Assembly: GCA_017532155.1 (NCBI GenBank)
Contig: JAFXJP010000030.1
Location: forward strand, 61,311 to 125,310
Reading direction: 5' to 3'
DNA length: 64,000 nt
From: Clostridia bacterium
Lineage (GTDB): Bacteria; Bacillota; Clostridia; Christensenellales; Aristaeellaceae
Shown: in pieces, positions 1 through 8,028 of the stretch
Layout: every line of letters begins with the position of its first letter
Numbering within the stretch: the stretch's first letter is position 1
Position numbers and translations under genes: made by a program
The notes under the pieces: generated by a model
The model's input: only the letters and a program-made list of their open reading frames with translations
Database searches by the model: none
Told to the model about the DNA's origin: nothing

Positions 1-1277
1 AGGATATCACGGTGCGCATTGCCTCCAAGAACCGCCGCAGTGTGTTCCATGTGTATCTCACCACGCTGCCGGTAGCGGTGGTGCAGTATAAGGGCTCGGA
101 TCTGTATGCCAATAATGTCAATGGCTCCATGACGCTGTACGATACCAATTATGCGCTGCATGGACAGGATGAAATGGCCTATACCACTGCCATCACCATC
201 GGCTATCGCGGGCAGTCGTCGCTCAGCTATGACAAGCACAATTATTCCGTGCACCTCAAGGATGAGAACGACGAACAGAACAAGGTATCGCTGCTGGGAT
301 TGCGCAAGGATGACGACTGGGTGCTTTCCGGCGCCATGAATGATCAGATCCGCGTGCGCAATATGGTGGCCATGCAGGTGTGGGATGAATTCTACACCCT
401 GCCGTGGACGGATGTATCCGGCGCCATCGAAGGCGAATACTGCGAAGTGATCATGAACGGCAAGTACCTGGGCCTTTATTGCCTGATGGAAAAGCTCGAT
501 CGCAAGCAGGCAGATCTGGATAAACAGAACGGCCGCATTGTGCGCTCTGTGGAGGCCGAAAAGAGCGGCGTGAATATCATGTCCTTTGAGGAAATGGGCG
601 GCAATAAGCCTGCCAACCGCTCTACCTGGTACAATATGGAGATCAAATTCCCCAAGGAAGAGGATGTAAAGAAATCCGACTGGGATGAATTTTACGATTT
701 CATTTATTTTGTCAATAAGAGCAATGACGAAACCTTTGCCGCCGAGATTGGCAATTATATCGATATTGATAACTTCGCGTCCTACTATGTATACATTACG
801 GCCATTGGCGCGACGGGCAATATGAACAAGAATCTCTATTTTGTTATGGACGATGCTGCAGCAGAGGACGCCAAATGGTTCCTGGTGCCCTGGGATGTGG
901 ACGGCTCCTTTGGCCGCCGCAATAACGCCAGCAAGCGCGATATCGATATTCTCTCCAGCAACATGCTCTTTGAGCGCCTCATTCAGACCAATGCGCAGGG
1001 CTTCAACGATATCATGCGGGAGAAATGGAATGAGAATAAGGACGATCTATTCTCCTACGAAGGCCTGATGGCGCGCTTTACCGAGTATTATGAGGCGCTG
1101 GGGGCTGAGGGCGTGTGGGAACGCGAGCAGGAAAAATGGCCTACCTTCAGCAAATCCTACAAGTTTGATGCGGATAAAGAATATCTCTACATTCAGGAAT
1201 ACATGAAAGCACGCTGGGATTTTGTCGATTCCTATTTCAACGGCGATGATCTGAGCGCGAAGAAGTGGATGAAATGA
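1..1277 (+). CDS. CotH-family kinase-like protein (5' end outside window)
   Basis: The reading frame is already open at base 1, so the N-terminus, probably with a signal or wall-binding region, is missing. A GTG at base 12 is not a convincing start because the codons before it continue the same fold. About 420 residues are visible. CotH hallmarks are an RGQSS phosphate-binding-like motif near visible residue 66 followed by a lysine-containing strand, a WVLSGAMND/RN segment near 105, the E-K-L-D strand near 157, and a DVDGSFG metal-binding motif near 295. CotH proteins are atypical protein kinases; the spore-coat member phosphorylates coat proteins. Many clostridial members lie outside sporulation loci, so the target here is unknown. 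The stop overlaps the next start by four bases (ATGA), implying translational coupling to an exported phosphodiester glycosidase. Confidence 0.85.
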   Translation, partial: DITVRIASKNRRSVFHVYLTTLPVAVVQYKGSDLYANNVNGSMTLYDTNYALHGQDEMAYTTAITIGYRGQSSLSYDKHNYSVHLKDENDEQNKVSLLGLRKDDDWVLSGAMNDQIRVRNMVAMQVWDEFYTLPWTDVSGAIEGEYCEVIMNGKYLGLYCLMEKLDRKQADLDKQNGRIVRSVEAEKSGVNIMSFEEMGGNKPANRSTWYNMEIKFPKEEDVKKSDWDEFYDFIYFVNKSNDETFAAEIGNYIDIDNFASYYVYITAIGATGNMNKNLYFVMDDAAAEDAKWFLVPWDVDGSFGRRNNASKRDIDILSSNMLFERLIQTNAQGFNDIMREKWNENKDDLFSYEGLMARFTEYYEALGAEGVWEREQEKWPTFSKSYKFDADKEYLYIQEYMKARWDFVDSYFNGDDLSAKKWMK

Positions 1278-2824
1278 TGAAAAAAATGGTTTTGATGGCG
1301 CTGTGTCTGCTGCTTTTGTGCGGCGCGGCGCAGGGAGAAGAAATATACCGCCACCTGTCCTCTGGCAATTCTGGCGATGACGTGCTGGCGATGAAGGAAA
1401 GGCTCTATGACTTGGGGTATTATAAGACCACCAAGCTGACGGCCTCTTATACCGATGCGGTGCGCGAGGTGATTGAGCTGTTCCAGAAGAACAATGGGCT
1501 GCCCGAAACCGGTGAGGCCGATCCTTATACCCAGGCAGTGCTGTTCTCCGATGCAGCCGTTCAGAAAAACGGAAAAGCGTATGCTGAGGGCGCTGAAAAA
1601 CCTGCTGAGGGTACGGGCGGAGACGGATTGTACCGCGAATACGGCCTGGGTGCATACGGCGATGACGTGACCAAGCTGAAAAAGCAAATGCAGAAGCTGG
1701 GGCTGTATTCCAAGGGCAGCACGCTGAGCAAGGATTGCAACGAAGGCATGATGGAGCGCATCACGAAGTTCCAGCAGGATAACGATCTGCCGGGCGAGGG
1801 CACGGTGACGGCGGAGACGCAGGCGCTGCTTTATCTGGGTCACGCCAAGGGCGTAATTACGCCTAAGCCCACCGCTACACCCAAGCCTACCCGCACGCCC
1901 AAGCCCACCTCCGCGCCGCAGGTCACGGTGGAATTGCCTGAAACCAATGAAGAAGGCTTCCTGGCCGATCCTGCTGCCGAGGCCTTTGTGCATGAAGACA
2001 GGGACGACGGCCATTGGTATTATATCGACCAGACGCTGGCGATTGAGATCTGCCGCTATGAAGATCCCAACGAGCCGCTGGTGTGGTATGTGTCGGATAT
2101 CAGGATGGATCCTGAAAGCGAGACCTTCCGCGCACTGCTGGCGGACGGCAGCCGCGTGCCGGGGCATAATTTTGAGGACCCGCTGACGATTGCTGAAGAG
2201 AACAATGCCGTTTTTGCGATTACCGATGATAACTACGGCTACCGCTGGAGCCGCAGCACCATCGATAAGGTGAAAAAATACGAGCAGGGCGCTATTGTGC
2301 GCGACGGCGATATCAAATCGGAAAATAAGCCGACGGACGCGTATTATGATTTCCCGCCGCTTGACGTGCTGGCGTATTATCCCGACGGCAGCATTAAATT
2401 GTATTACGCCGAAGAGCACGACGCGCAGTGGTATGTGGATGACGGCGTGCAGAGCACCTGGGCATTTGGCCCGATCCTGCTCAAGGATGGCGAGGTCAAC
2501 CAGCGCATCTACGACAAGGATCAGTATGTGTACACCGAGTACAACGTCAAGGAGCCGCGTCAGGCGCTGGGCTATTACGAGCCCGGGCATTATGTGGTGA
2601 TCACCGCCAAGGGCCGCAGCGACGACAGCGACGGCGTGGTGATCCAGTGGATGATCGATCAGATGCAGGCACTGGGCGTGACGGATGCTTTCAATTTTGA
2701 CGGCGGCTATACGACGGTGCTGTATTTCATGGGCGAGGCGGTCAATAAAAAAGAGAATGTCCGCCGCACGGGCCTGCGCGAAGTCAGCAGCGTGCTGGGT
2801 ATCGGTGTTTTGGATTCTGATTAA
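1274..2824 (+). CDS. Exported phosphodiester glycosidase with two peptidoglycan-binding domains
   Basis: 516 residues. I start it at the ATG that overlaps the upstream stop; a GTG nine bases earlier would extend into the previous gene without adding a better signal. An N-terminal signal peptide (MKK then a leucine-rich stretch ending GAAQG) is followed by two PG_binding_1-like repeats (about 20-60 and 118-165, each with a GDDV..K..L..LGYY/LGLY core), a Thr-Pro-Lys linker (about 195-215) and a NAGPA-type catalytic domain. The NAGPA signature is NFDGGYTTVLYF near residue 472, followed by RRTGLREV. This family removes a sugar from a phosphodiester, as in mannose-6-phosphate uncovering enzyme and bacterial wall or exopolysaccharide homologues. 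It probably acts at the cell wall. Coupling to CotH suggests a shared phosphorylated surface substrate, which is inference. A strong terminator follows. Confidence 0.87.
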   Translation: MMKKMVLMALCLLLLCGAAQGEEIYRHLSSGNSGDDVLAMKERLYDLGYYKTTKLTASYTDAVREVIELFQKNNGLPETGEADPYTQAVLFSDAAVQKNGKAYAEGAEKPAEGTGGDGLYREYGLGAYGDDVTKLKKQMQKLGLYSKGSTLSKDCNEGMMERITKFQQDNDLPGEGTVTAETQALLYLGHAKGVITPKPTATPKPTRTPKPTSAPQVTVELPETNEEGFLADPAAEAFVHEDRDDGHWYYIDQTLAIEICRYEDPNEPLVWYVSDIRMDPESETFRALLADGSRVPGHNFEDPLTIAEENNAVFAITDDNYGYRWSRSTIDKVKKYEQGAIVRDGDIKSENKPTDAYYDFPPLDVLAYYPDGSIKLYYAEEHDAQWYVDDGVQSTWAFGPILLKDGEVNQRIYDKDQYVYTEYNVKEPRQALGYYEPGHYVVITAKGRSDDSDGVVIQWMIDQMQALGVTDAFNFDGGYTTVLYFMGEAVNKKENVRRTGLREVSSVLGIGVLDSD

Positions 2825-2833
2825 TAAAAAGGG

Positions 2834-2864
2834 AAGACCGGATCGGATGATCCGGTCTTTTTGT
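2834..2864 (+). terminator. Intrinsic terminator after the CotH/NAGPA pair
   Basis: An 11-base perfect stem (AAGACCGGATC with GATCCGGTCTT) around a GGAT loop is followed by TTTT. It lies ten bases after the stop codon at 2822-2824. Confidence 0.9.
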
Positions 2865-2907
2865 GTGCTGATTGCAGAAAAAATATCCATTTTTAGGAAA
2901 TAAATGG

Positions 2908-2936
2908 TTGCCATATTGCTGAATCGCTCGTATAAT
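2908..2936 (+). promoter_or_regulatory. Sigma-A promoter of the MerR gene
   Basis: TTGCCA at 2908-2913 and TATAAT at 2931-2936 are separated by exactly 17 bases, about 40 bases before the MerR start. The spacer is of normal length and shows no dyad, unlike the promoter downstream of the MerR gene. Confidence 0.75.
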
Positions 2937-2977
2937 ACTGATTTGCAAAGGAATGCAGGAAAAGAGGCATCGCATTG

Positions 2978-3769
2978 ATGAGACGCTACAAGATCGGCGA
3001 AATGGCAAAGCTGCTGGGATTAACCACCCAGGCGCTGAGGTTTTATGAGCAGGAAGGCATCATTGTGCCGCAGAAAAGCGAGAACGGCACGCGCTATTTT
3101 ACAGAGCCGGATATTGTGCGGCTGATGGCGTTCAAGCGTTTCCGTCTGATGAATTTCACTGTGCAGGATGTGGCCGAGCATTTTAAAAAGGGAAATACAG
3201 ACAGTCTCATTGAAAAAATGAGTATGCGGCGTGAACAGTTAATCGAGCAGAGTCAGGCGCTTTTGAGGCGGGCGCAGGCTGTTGAGAATTTTGAAAAGAT
3301 GCTGCGCATTGCCAAAGTGCGTGAAAATACTCTGACCTGTATGGAACGCCCGGATATCTATATGCATCCCTGCACGCTGGCGGAACTGGACAGGATGGAA
3401 GATGCGCAGCGTGAGACGTTTGAAAAATTCATGGAGGCAATGCCCGACGCGCATATCTGCTTTGTATATACCCCGCGCGAAAAAACGATGCCGAAGTTCC
3501 ATTTTGCAATTACGGAAAGGGATGCCGGCGCGTGGGGGTTATCGCTTGAAAATACGCTGTGTTTTGCCGGCAGAAAGTGTGTGCAGTTGATTGTGCGCAC
3601 CGATGCAAAGCTCTGGCGGCCGGAATATCTGGATGAGCAGATTGCCCGCGTGAAAGCTGCGGGATATACTGTGGATTGTGAAGATGCGGTGCTTGCTCAG
3701 CAGCTGGCGTCCGAGATGGAGGGGAAAAAGGGATATCTGATCGCTGCGCTTTACATACCGATAAAATAA
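2978..3769 (+). CDS. MerR-family transcriptional regulator
   Basis: 263 residues from the ATG at 2978; a TTG three bases earlier is also possible. GAAAAGAGG lies about ten bases upstream. The N-terminal 70 residues are a MerR winged helix-turn-helix (YKIGEMAKLLGLTTQALRFY, then EQEGI..P...NGTRYF, then D...L...RFR). A coiled-coil dimerisation helix follows (about 75-110). The C-terminal 150 residues look like an effector-binding domain of the GyrI/BmrR type, judged by length and the strand-rich end, but I cannot identify a ligand. No cysteine cluster of a metal- or thiol-sensing MerR is visible. The gene sits directly upstream of the FMN/FAD reductase, and a 19-base-spacer promoter with a dyad separates the two. 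It is therefore the likely activator of that reductase. Confidence 0.9.
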   Translation: MRRYKIGEMAKLLGLTTQALRFYEQEGIIVPQKSENGTRYFTEPDIVRLMAFKRFRLMNFTVQDVAEHFKKGNTDSLIEKMSMRREQLIEQSQALLRRAQAVENFEKMLRIAKVRENTLTCMERPDIYMHPCTLAELDRMEDAQRETFEKFMEAMPDAHICFVYTPREKTMPKFHFAITERDAGAWGLSLENTLCFAGRKCVQLIVRTDAKLWRPEYLDEQIARVKAAGYTVDCEDAVLAQQLASEMEGKKGYLIAALYIPIK

Positions 3770-3795
3770 AATCGATAAAACATGTAGAAAATATA

Positions 3796-3826
3796 TTGAA
3801 TCTAAAGTAAACTTTAATGTTAGAAT
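3796..3826 (+). promoter_or_regulatory. MerR-type promoter/operator of the flavin reductase gene
   Basis: TTGAAT (3796-3801) and TAGAAT (3821-3826) are 19 bases apart, two more than optimal for sigma-A. The spacer contains a perfect dyad, TAAAGT-AA-ACTTTA (3803-3816). An over-long spacer with a centred dyad is the classic MerR-activator architecture, in which the bound regulator untwists the DNA. A small hairpin (CGCAGA/TCTGCG, 3836-3852) lies in the resulting 5' leader. Confidence 0.8.
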
Positions 3827-3877
3827 AAGTCAAAGCGCAGATTTGTTCTGCGTAAATATGAAAAGGAGAGGATTGTC

Positions 3878-5761
3878 ATGAAGAATTTCAAGACCCTCGT
3901 CGCTCTCGTGCTGTGCATCGCTATGATGCTCACCGCGTGCCCCGTCATGGCTATGACCGCCGGTACCTATACCGCGGAAGCCAACGGCAATAACGGCCCC
4001 GTGAAGGTCAGCGTTACTGTTGACGCCGACAAGATCGTTGACGTTACCGTTGTTGAGCACATCGAAACTCCCGGTCTGTCCGACAAGCCCATCGCTGACA
4101 TTCCCGCCGCGATCGTTGAATATCAGTCTCTGGCTGTTGACGCTATCGCCGGCGCTACCAGAACCTCCGACGCCATCCTGACCGCGGTGGAAGCCGCTCT
4201 GGTCGAAGCTGGCGCCGATGTTGAGGCTCTCAAGGCTGTCGAAATCGTCAAGGGCCCCGTCGCTGACGTGGAAGCCACCTATGACGTTGTCGTTCTCGGC
4301 GGCGGCGGCGCCGGTCTGACCGCTGCCATTACCGCTGCTCAGAATGGCGCCAAGGTCGCTCTGCTGGAGAAGACTGCTGCGCTGGGCGGCAACACCCTGA
4401 TCGCCGGCCAGGGCTTCAACGCTGCCGACCCTGAGCGTCAGAGCAAGATGGAAATGGACCCCGCTCTGCGCAAGGAGCTGGAAAGCTATCTGGATCTGGA
4501 TCCTGCTGAATTCGGCGACTTCGCTGACGTTCTGGAAACCGTGAAGGGCCAGATCAAGGAATACCTGAACAGCGGCGCGACCTATCTGTTTGACTCCGTT
4601 GAACTGCACATGCTGCATCACTACATGGGCGGCAAGCGCGAAGGTCTGGATGGCACCACCATCACGCCCGACCGCGCCCTGACCGAAGTGTTCGCCAAGA
4701 ACGCTCTGGCCGGCCTTGAATGGGTTGAATCCCTGGGCGGCGGCTGGTCTGACACCACCTCCACCATTCTGGGCGCCATGTGGCCCCGCAGCCATGGCCT
4801 GTCCACCGGCAACGTCATCCCCACCCTGGAAACCGCTGCCCGCAATGCCGGCGTTGAAATCATGCTGAGCACTGCTGGTAAGGAACTGATCGTTGCTGAC
4901 GGCAAGATCGCCGGTGTTATCGCCGAAACCACCGAAGGCGGCAAGGTCACCCTGCATGCCAACAGCGTCGTTCTCGCTACCGGCGGCTTCTCCGCCAACG
5001 CTGCCATGGTTGCCAAGTACAACAACTACTGGCCCGGCATGTCCGATACCATGGCTTCCACCAATGCTCCCAGCCTGAGCGGCGACGGCATCATCATGGC
5101 CGAAGCTGTGGGCGCTGATCTGGTTGGCATGGGCTATGCCCAGCTGATGCCCTCCTCTCACCCCGTGGACGGTTCTCTGTTCTCCGGTGTTTGGGGCAGC
5201 GCTGAAACCCAGGTCTTTGTGAACAAGGAAGGCAAGCGTTATGTGAATGAGTATGCCGAGCGCGACGTTCTGTCCAAGGCTGCTCTGGAGCAGACCGACG
5301 GCATCTTCTACATCATCTGCGACAAGGATATCGTTGGCAACCGTGACCTGAGCGCCATGGAAGCCGCCGGCAACGTGGTTCTGGCTGATTCTCTGGAAGA
5401 GCTGGCCAACAAGCTGGGCATCCCTGCCGACACCTTCATCGCTGAGATGGAGCGCTACAACACCTTCGTTGAGACCAAGGTGGACGAAGACTTCGGCAAG
5501 CCCCTGTTCGGCGAAAAGATCGACGAGGCTCCCTTCTGCGCCACTCCCCGTTCTCCCGCTCTGCATCACACCATGGGCGGCGTGAAGATTGACACCGAAG
5601 CGCACGTCATCAACACCAACGGCGAAGTGATCTCCGGCCTGTACGCTGCCGGCGAAGTCTGCGGCGGCATCCATGCCGGTAACCGTCTGGGCGGCAACGC
5701 CATGACCGACTTCCTGGTCTTCGGCCGCATCGCCGGTGAAAACGCTGCGAAGGGCGAGTAA
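3878..5761 (+). CDS. Exported FMN-binding / FAD-dependent fumarate-reductase-type flavoprotein
   Basis: 627 residues, with AAAAGGAGAGG ahead of the ATG. The N-terminal signal sequence contains LTAC (Cys21), which fits a lipobox, although cleavage after VMA is also possible. Residues 27-105 are an FMN-binding domain with a DAIAGAT motif; Thr94 is the expected site of covalent FMN attachment by ApbE. Residues 135 to the end are a FAD_binding_2 domain, with the GGGGAGLTAA dinucleotide loop near 140 and a C-terminal GNRLGGNAMTDFLVFGR signature. There is no CxxCH haem motif, so electrons must come from another donor. Relatives reduce fumarate, urocanate or similar unsaturated acids outside the membrane. 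Codon use is strongly biased to GCC/GCT, GTT and CTG, which suggests high expression. Regulation is probably by the adjacent MerR. Confidence 0.9.
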   Translation: MKNFKTLVALVLCIAMMLTACPVMAMTAGTYTAEANGNNGPVKVSVTVDADKIVDVTVVEHIETPGLSDKPIADIPAAIVEYQSLAVDAIAGATRTSDAILTAVEAALVEAGADVEALKAVEIVKGPVADVEATYDVVVLGGGGAGLTAAITAAQNGAKVALLEKTAALGGNTLIAGQGFNAADPERQSKMEMDPALRKELESYLDLDPAEFGDFADVLETVKGQIKEYLNSGATYLFDSVELHMLHHYMGGKREGLDGTTITPDRALTEVFAKNALAGLEWVESLGGGWSDTTSTILGAMWPRSHGLSTGNVIPTLETAARNAGVEIMLSTAGKELIVADGKIAGVIAETTEGGKVTLHANSVVLATGGFSANAAMVAKYNNYWPGMSDTMASTNAPSLSGDGIIMAEAVGADLVGMGYAQLMPSSHPVDGSLFSGVWGSAETQVFVNKEGKRYVNEYAERDVLSKAALEQTDGIFYIICDKDIVGNRDLSAMEAAGNVVLADSLEELANKLGIPADTFIAEMERYNTFVETKVDEDFGKPLFGEKIDEAPFCATPRSPALHHTMGGVKIDTEAHVINTNGEVISGLYAAGEVCGGIHAGNRLGGNAMTDFLVFGRIAGENAAKGE

Positions 5762-5790
5762 TCGCTTATCGCGCGAAATAACCCAATAAA

Positions 5791-5827
5791 AAGCAGGGGG
5801 CGAATTTTCGCCCCCTGTTCTTTTATT
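5791..5827. terminator. Bidirectional terminator between convergent genes
   Basis: A GC-rich stem (CAGGGGGCG with CGCCCCCTG, 5794-5817) has an AAAAA run on the left and a TTCTTTT run on the right. It can end both the + strand flavoprotein transcript and the - strand nucleoside phosphorylase transcript. Confidence 0.85.
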
Positions 5828-5832
5828 TGTGT

Positions 5833-6654
5833 TTACAGTGTGAGATCGGTTACGATGCCGTCCAGCATTTTGCGGAATTTATCGCGCACCCTGGCGCCTG
5901 TTTCCATCACTTCCTCATGGCTGAGCGGCTGATCGAGGATGCCGGCGGCCATATTGGTCATGCAGGAAATGCCCAGCACCTTCATGCCGCTGTGCACTGC
6001 CACGGTGGCTTCGGGCACGGTGGACATGCCTACCGCATCGCCGCCCAGGATGCGCGCCATGCGTACCTCAGCGGGCGTTTCGTAGCAGGGACCGGCAAAC
6101 ATGGTGTATACGCCCTCGCGCAGCAGAATGTTTTCTTTGGCGGCTACGCGCTGCGCCAGATTGCGCAGTTCCTTGTCATAGACGTTGGACATATCCGGGA
6201 AACGCGGACCAAATTCATCCAGATTGGGCCCGGTCAGCGGATTTTTTCCGCACAGATTGATGTGATCGGAGATCAGCATCAGATCGCCGGGATAAAAGCC
6301 TGTGTTCACCGCGCCGGCGGCATTGGTGAGGATCAGCACCTTGACGCCCAGCAGCGCCATCACGCGCGTGGGGCGGGTGATATCTCTCAGGTCGTGGCCT
6401 TCATACACATGAAAGCGTCCGCTCATCATCATCACGCGCTTGCCGTGCAAATCGCCGCAGAGCAGTTTTCCGGCGTGACCGGGCACGGTGGAGACGGGAA
6501 AATGCGGGATATCGCTGTAGGAAAGGGCGCGGACGTTGGTCAGCGCTTCGTCATAATCGCCCAGGCCGCTGCCCAGCACGATGCAGATATCCGCCGTGCC
6601 CAGGTGCTGCCTGACGTAATCCGCCGCTTCGCGGATGCGCAGAATCTCGGTCAT
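5833..6654 (-). CDS. punA: Purine nucleoside phosphorylase (trimeric class)
   Basis: 273 residues, the normal length for the PunA/PupG class, which splits inosine or guanosine with phosphate into base and (deoxy)ribose-1-phosphate. Visible motifs are the phosphate-binding GSGLG near residue 28, SGRFHVYEGH near 83, LTNAAGAVN near 112, and AGPCYETPAE near 190. The catalytic-loop equivalent GMSTVPE and an SCMTNMAAG segment are intact. The start codon directly abuts the stop of phosphopentomutase, so the two form a nucleoside-salvage operon in which the ribose-1-phosphate made here is isomerised by the upstream gene product. A bidirectional terminator ends the operon. Confidence 0.95.
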   Translation of the reverse strand: MTEILRIREAADYVRQHLGTADICIVLGSGLGDYDEALTNVRALSYSDIPHFPVSTVPGHAGKLLCGDLHGKRVMMMSGRFHVYEGHDLRDITRPTRVMALLGVKVLILTNAAGAVNTGFYPGDLMLISDHINLCGKNPLTGPNLDEFGPRFPDMSNVYDKELRNLAQRVAAKENILLREGVYTMFAGPCYETPAEVRMARILGGDAVGMSTVPEATVAVHSGMKVLGISCMTNMAAGILDQPLSHEEVMETGARVRDKFRKMLDGIVTDLTL

Positions 6655-7827
6655 TTATTTCAGCTCCAGTTCGTTATAGAAGGACGTTGCGCCAAAACGC
6701 TGGGGCAGATGATAGCCCTCGCAGATGGTGGCGGCAATATCGGCATAGGTGTCGCGCGTACCAAGATCGATCGCGCGCGTCATGCCCTTGTGCCAGGCGA
6801 GAAGCGGCACGCGCTCGCGGGTATGATCAGTGCCCTTGTAGGTAGGATCGCAGCCGTGATCCGCCGTGATGAGCAGCAGGTCATTCTCGCCCATCTTAGA
6901 CTGAATGGCGGGCAGCGCGTCGTCAAAATCCTTCAGGCACTTGGCATAGCCCTCCACATCGCGGCGATGACCATAGGTCATGTCAAAGTCCACGAGGTTG
7001 ACAAAGCACAGGCCGCGGAAATTTTTTCCCAGATACTGCATCAGCGAATGAATGCAGGCGGGATTGCCGGCAGAGTGCACGCTGTCGGTGATGCCGCGCA
7101 TGCAGAAAATATCTTCAATTTTACCGACTGCCAGGCTGTCAAAGCCCGCCTGGGAGAGCGCGTCGAGCATTGTTTCAGCGGTGGGCTCCAGCGAAAAGTC
7201 ATGACGGTTGCCCGTGCGCTTGAAATCCTTGGCGCAGGTGCCGACGAAGGGACGCGCAATCACGCGGCCTACGGCATGCTTGCCCTGCAGGATATTGCGC
7301 GCCTTGCGGCAGATGTCGTAAAGCTCTTCTACCGGTACGATTTCTTCGTGCGCGGCAATCTGGAACACGCTGTCGGCCGAGGTGTATACGATCACCTTGC
7401 CGGTCTTCATGTGCTCTTCGCCCAGCTCCTCCAGAATCGCTGTGCCGCTGGCGGGCTTATTGCCCAGCGTACCGCGGCCGATTGCCTGCTCGAAGGCTTC
7501 GATCACGTCCTGCGGGAAGCCGTCCGGATAGGTGGGGAAGGGCGCAGCCAGCTTGATGCCGGCAATTTCCCAGTGGCCGGTGGTGGTATCCTTGCCGCTG
7601 GAGGCTTCGGTCAGACGACCATAGGCGCCTGCGGCAGCGGGATGGGCGGCGAGATTGGCGCCATCAATATGGCCCAGGCCAATTGCTTGCATATTGGGCA
7701 GGGAAAGATTGGTTTTTTCTGCGATATGGCCCAGGGTATTGGCACCTTCATCGCCGTATAACGCAGCGTCGGGCGCGTGGCCCACGCCGACAGAATCCAG
7801 AACAATCAGAATGGTTTTATTCAGCAT
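6655..7827 (-). CDS. deoB: Phosphopentomutase
   Basis: 390 residues starting at the ATG at 7827. A GGAGG lies eight bases upstream, which rules out the longer start at 7842 because that would contain the ribosome binding site. This alkaline-phosphatase-fold enzyme interconverts (deoxy)ribose-1- and -5-phosphate. Metal-site motifs are present: VLDSVGVGHAPDA at the N-terminus, GANTLGH near 31, a phosphorylated-threonine region DTTTGHWE near 88, DFDMTYGHRRD, and the C-terminal ADHGCDPT...TDHTRE. It sits upstream of and touching the purine nucleoside phosphorylase gene, so pentose phosphates from purine nucleosides enter central metabolism. Confidence 0.95.
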   Translation of the reverse strand: MLNKTILIVLDSVGVGHAPDAALYGDEGANTLGHIAEKTNLSLPNMQAIGLGHIDGANLAAHPAAAGAYGRLTEASSGKDTTTGHWEIAGIKLAAPFPTYPDGFPQDVIEAFEQAIGRGTLGNKPASGTAILEELGEEHMKTGKVIVYTSADSVFQIAAHEEIVPVEELYDICRKARNILQGKHAVGRVIARPFVGTCAKDFKRTGNRHDFSLEPTAETMLDALSQAGFDSLAVGKIEDIFCMRGITDSVHSAGNPACIHSLMQYLGKNFRGLCFVNLVDFDMTYGHRRDVEGYAKCLKDFDDALPAIQSKMGENDLLLITADHGCDPTYKGTDHTRERVPLLAWHKGMTRAIDLGTRDTYADIAATICEGYHLPQRFGATSFYNELELK

Positions 7828-7846
7828 AATATCATCCTCCACTTAT

Positions 7847-7875
7847 ACTATACACGGTTTTGGGCGATTTGAAAA
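7847..7875 (-). promoter_or_regulatory. Possible promoter of deoB-punA
   Basis: Read on the - strand, TTTTCA and TATAGT are separated by 17 bases. Transcription would begin almost at the ribosome binding site, leaving a very short leader, so this assignment is tentative. Confidence 0.35.
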
Positions 7876-7960
7876 GGATAACAGGAAAAATATGTGCGGA
7901 ATGAAGCATCAAGGAACCTGTATTTATGCGGGAGGCTGGCTGCGTGCTGCGGCAGTTGGT

Positions 7961-8022
7961 AAAAAAAGAATCCGGACCCGATTGTGAAAGTAAGCTATCC
8001 ATCGGGTTCCGGATTCTTTTTC
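7961..8022 (-). terminator. Terminator of the oligopeptide transporter operon, with a conserved loop
   Basis: A long stem of about 20 pairs has one bulge and joins 7961-7982 to 8001-8021. A run of seven A on one side and five T on the other make it usable on both strands. It starts seven bases past the oppF stop. The 18-base loop at 7983-8000 is nearly identical to the loop of an otherwise unrelated hairpin at 17931-17992. Confidence 0.8.
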
Positions 8023-8028
8023 AGTTTG

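Noticed and set aside
5827-7761. Long + strand frame opposite punA and deoB
   Set aside because: Both salvage enzymes are unmistakable on the - strand and the + frame has no start signal.
7843-7960. Leader of deoB considered as a purine riboswitch
   Set aside because: The conserved aptamer core and paired loops are not present.
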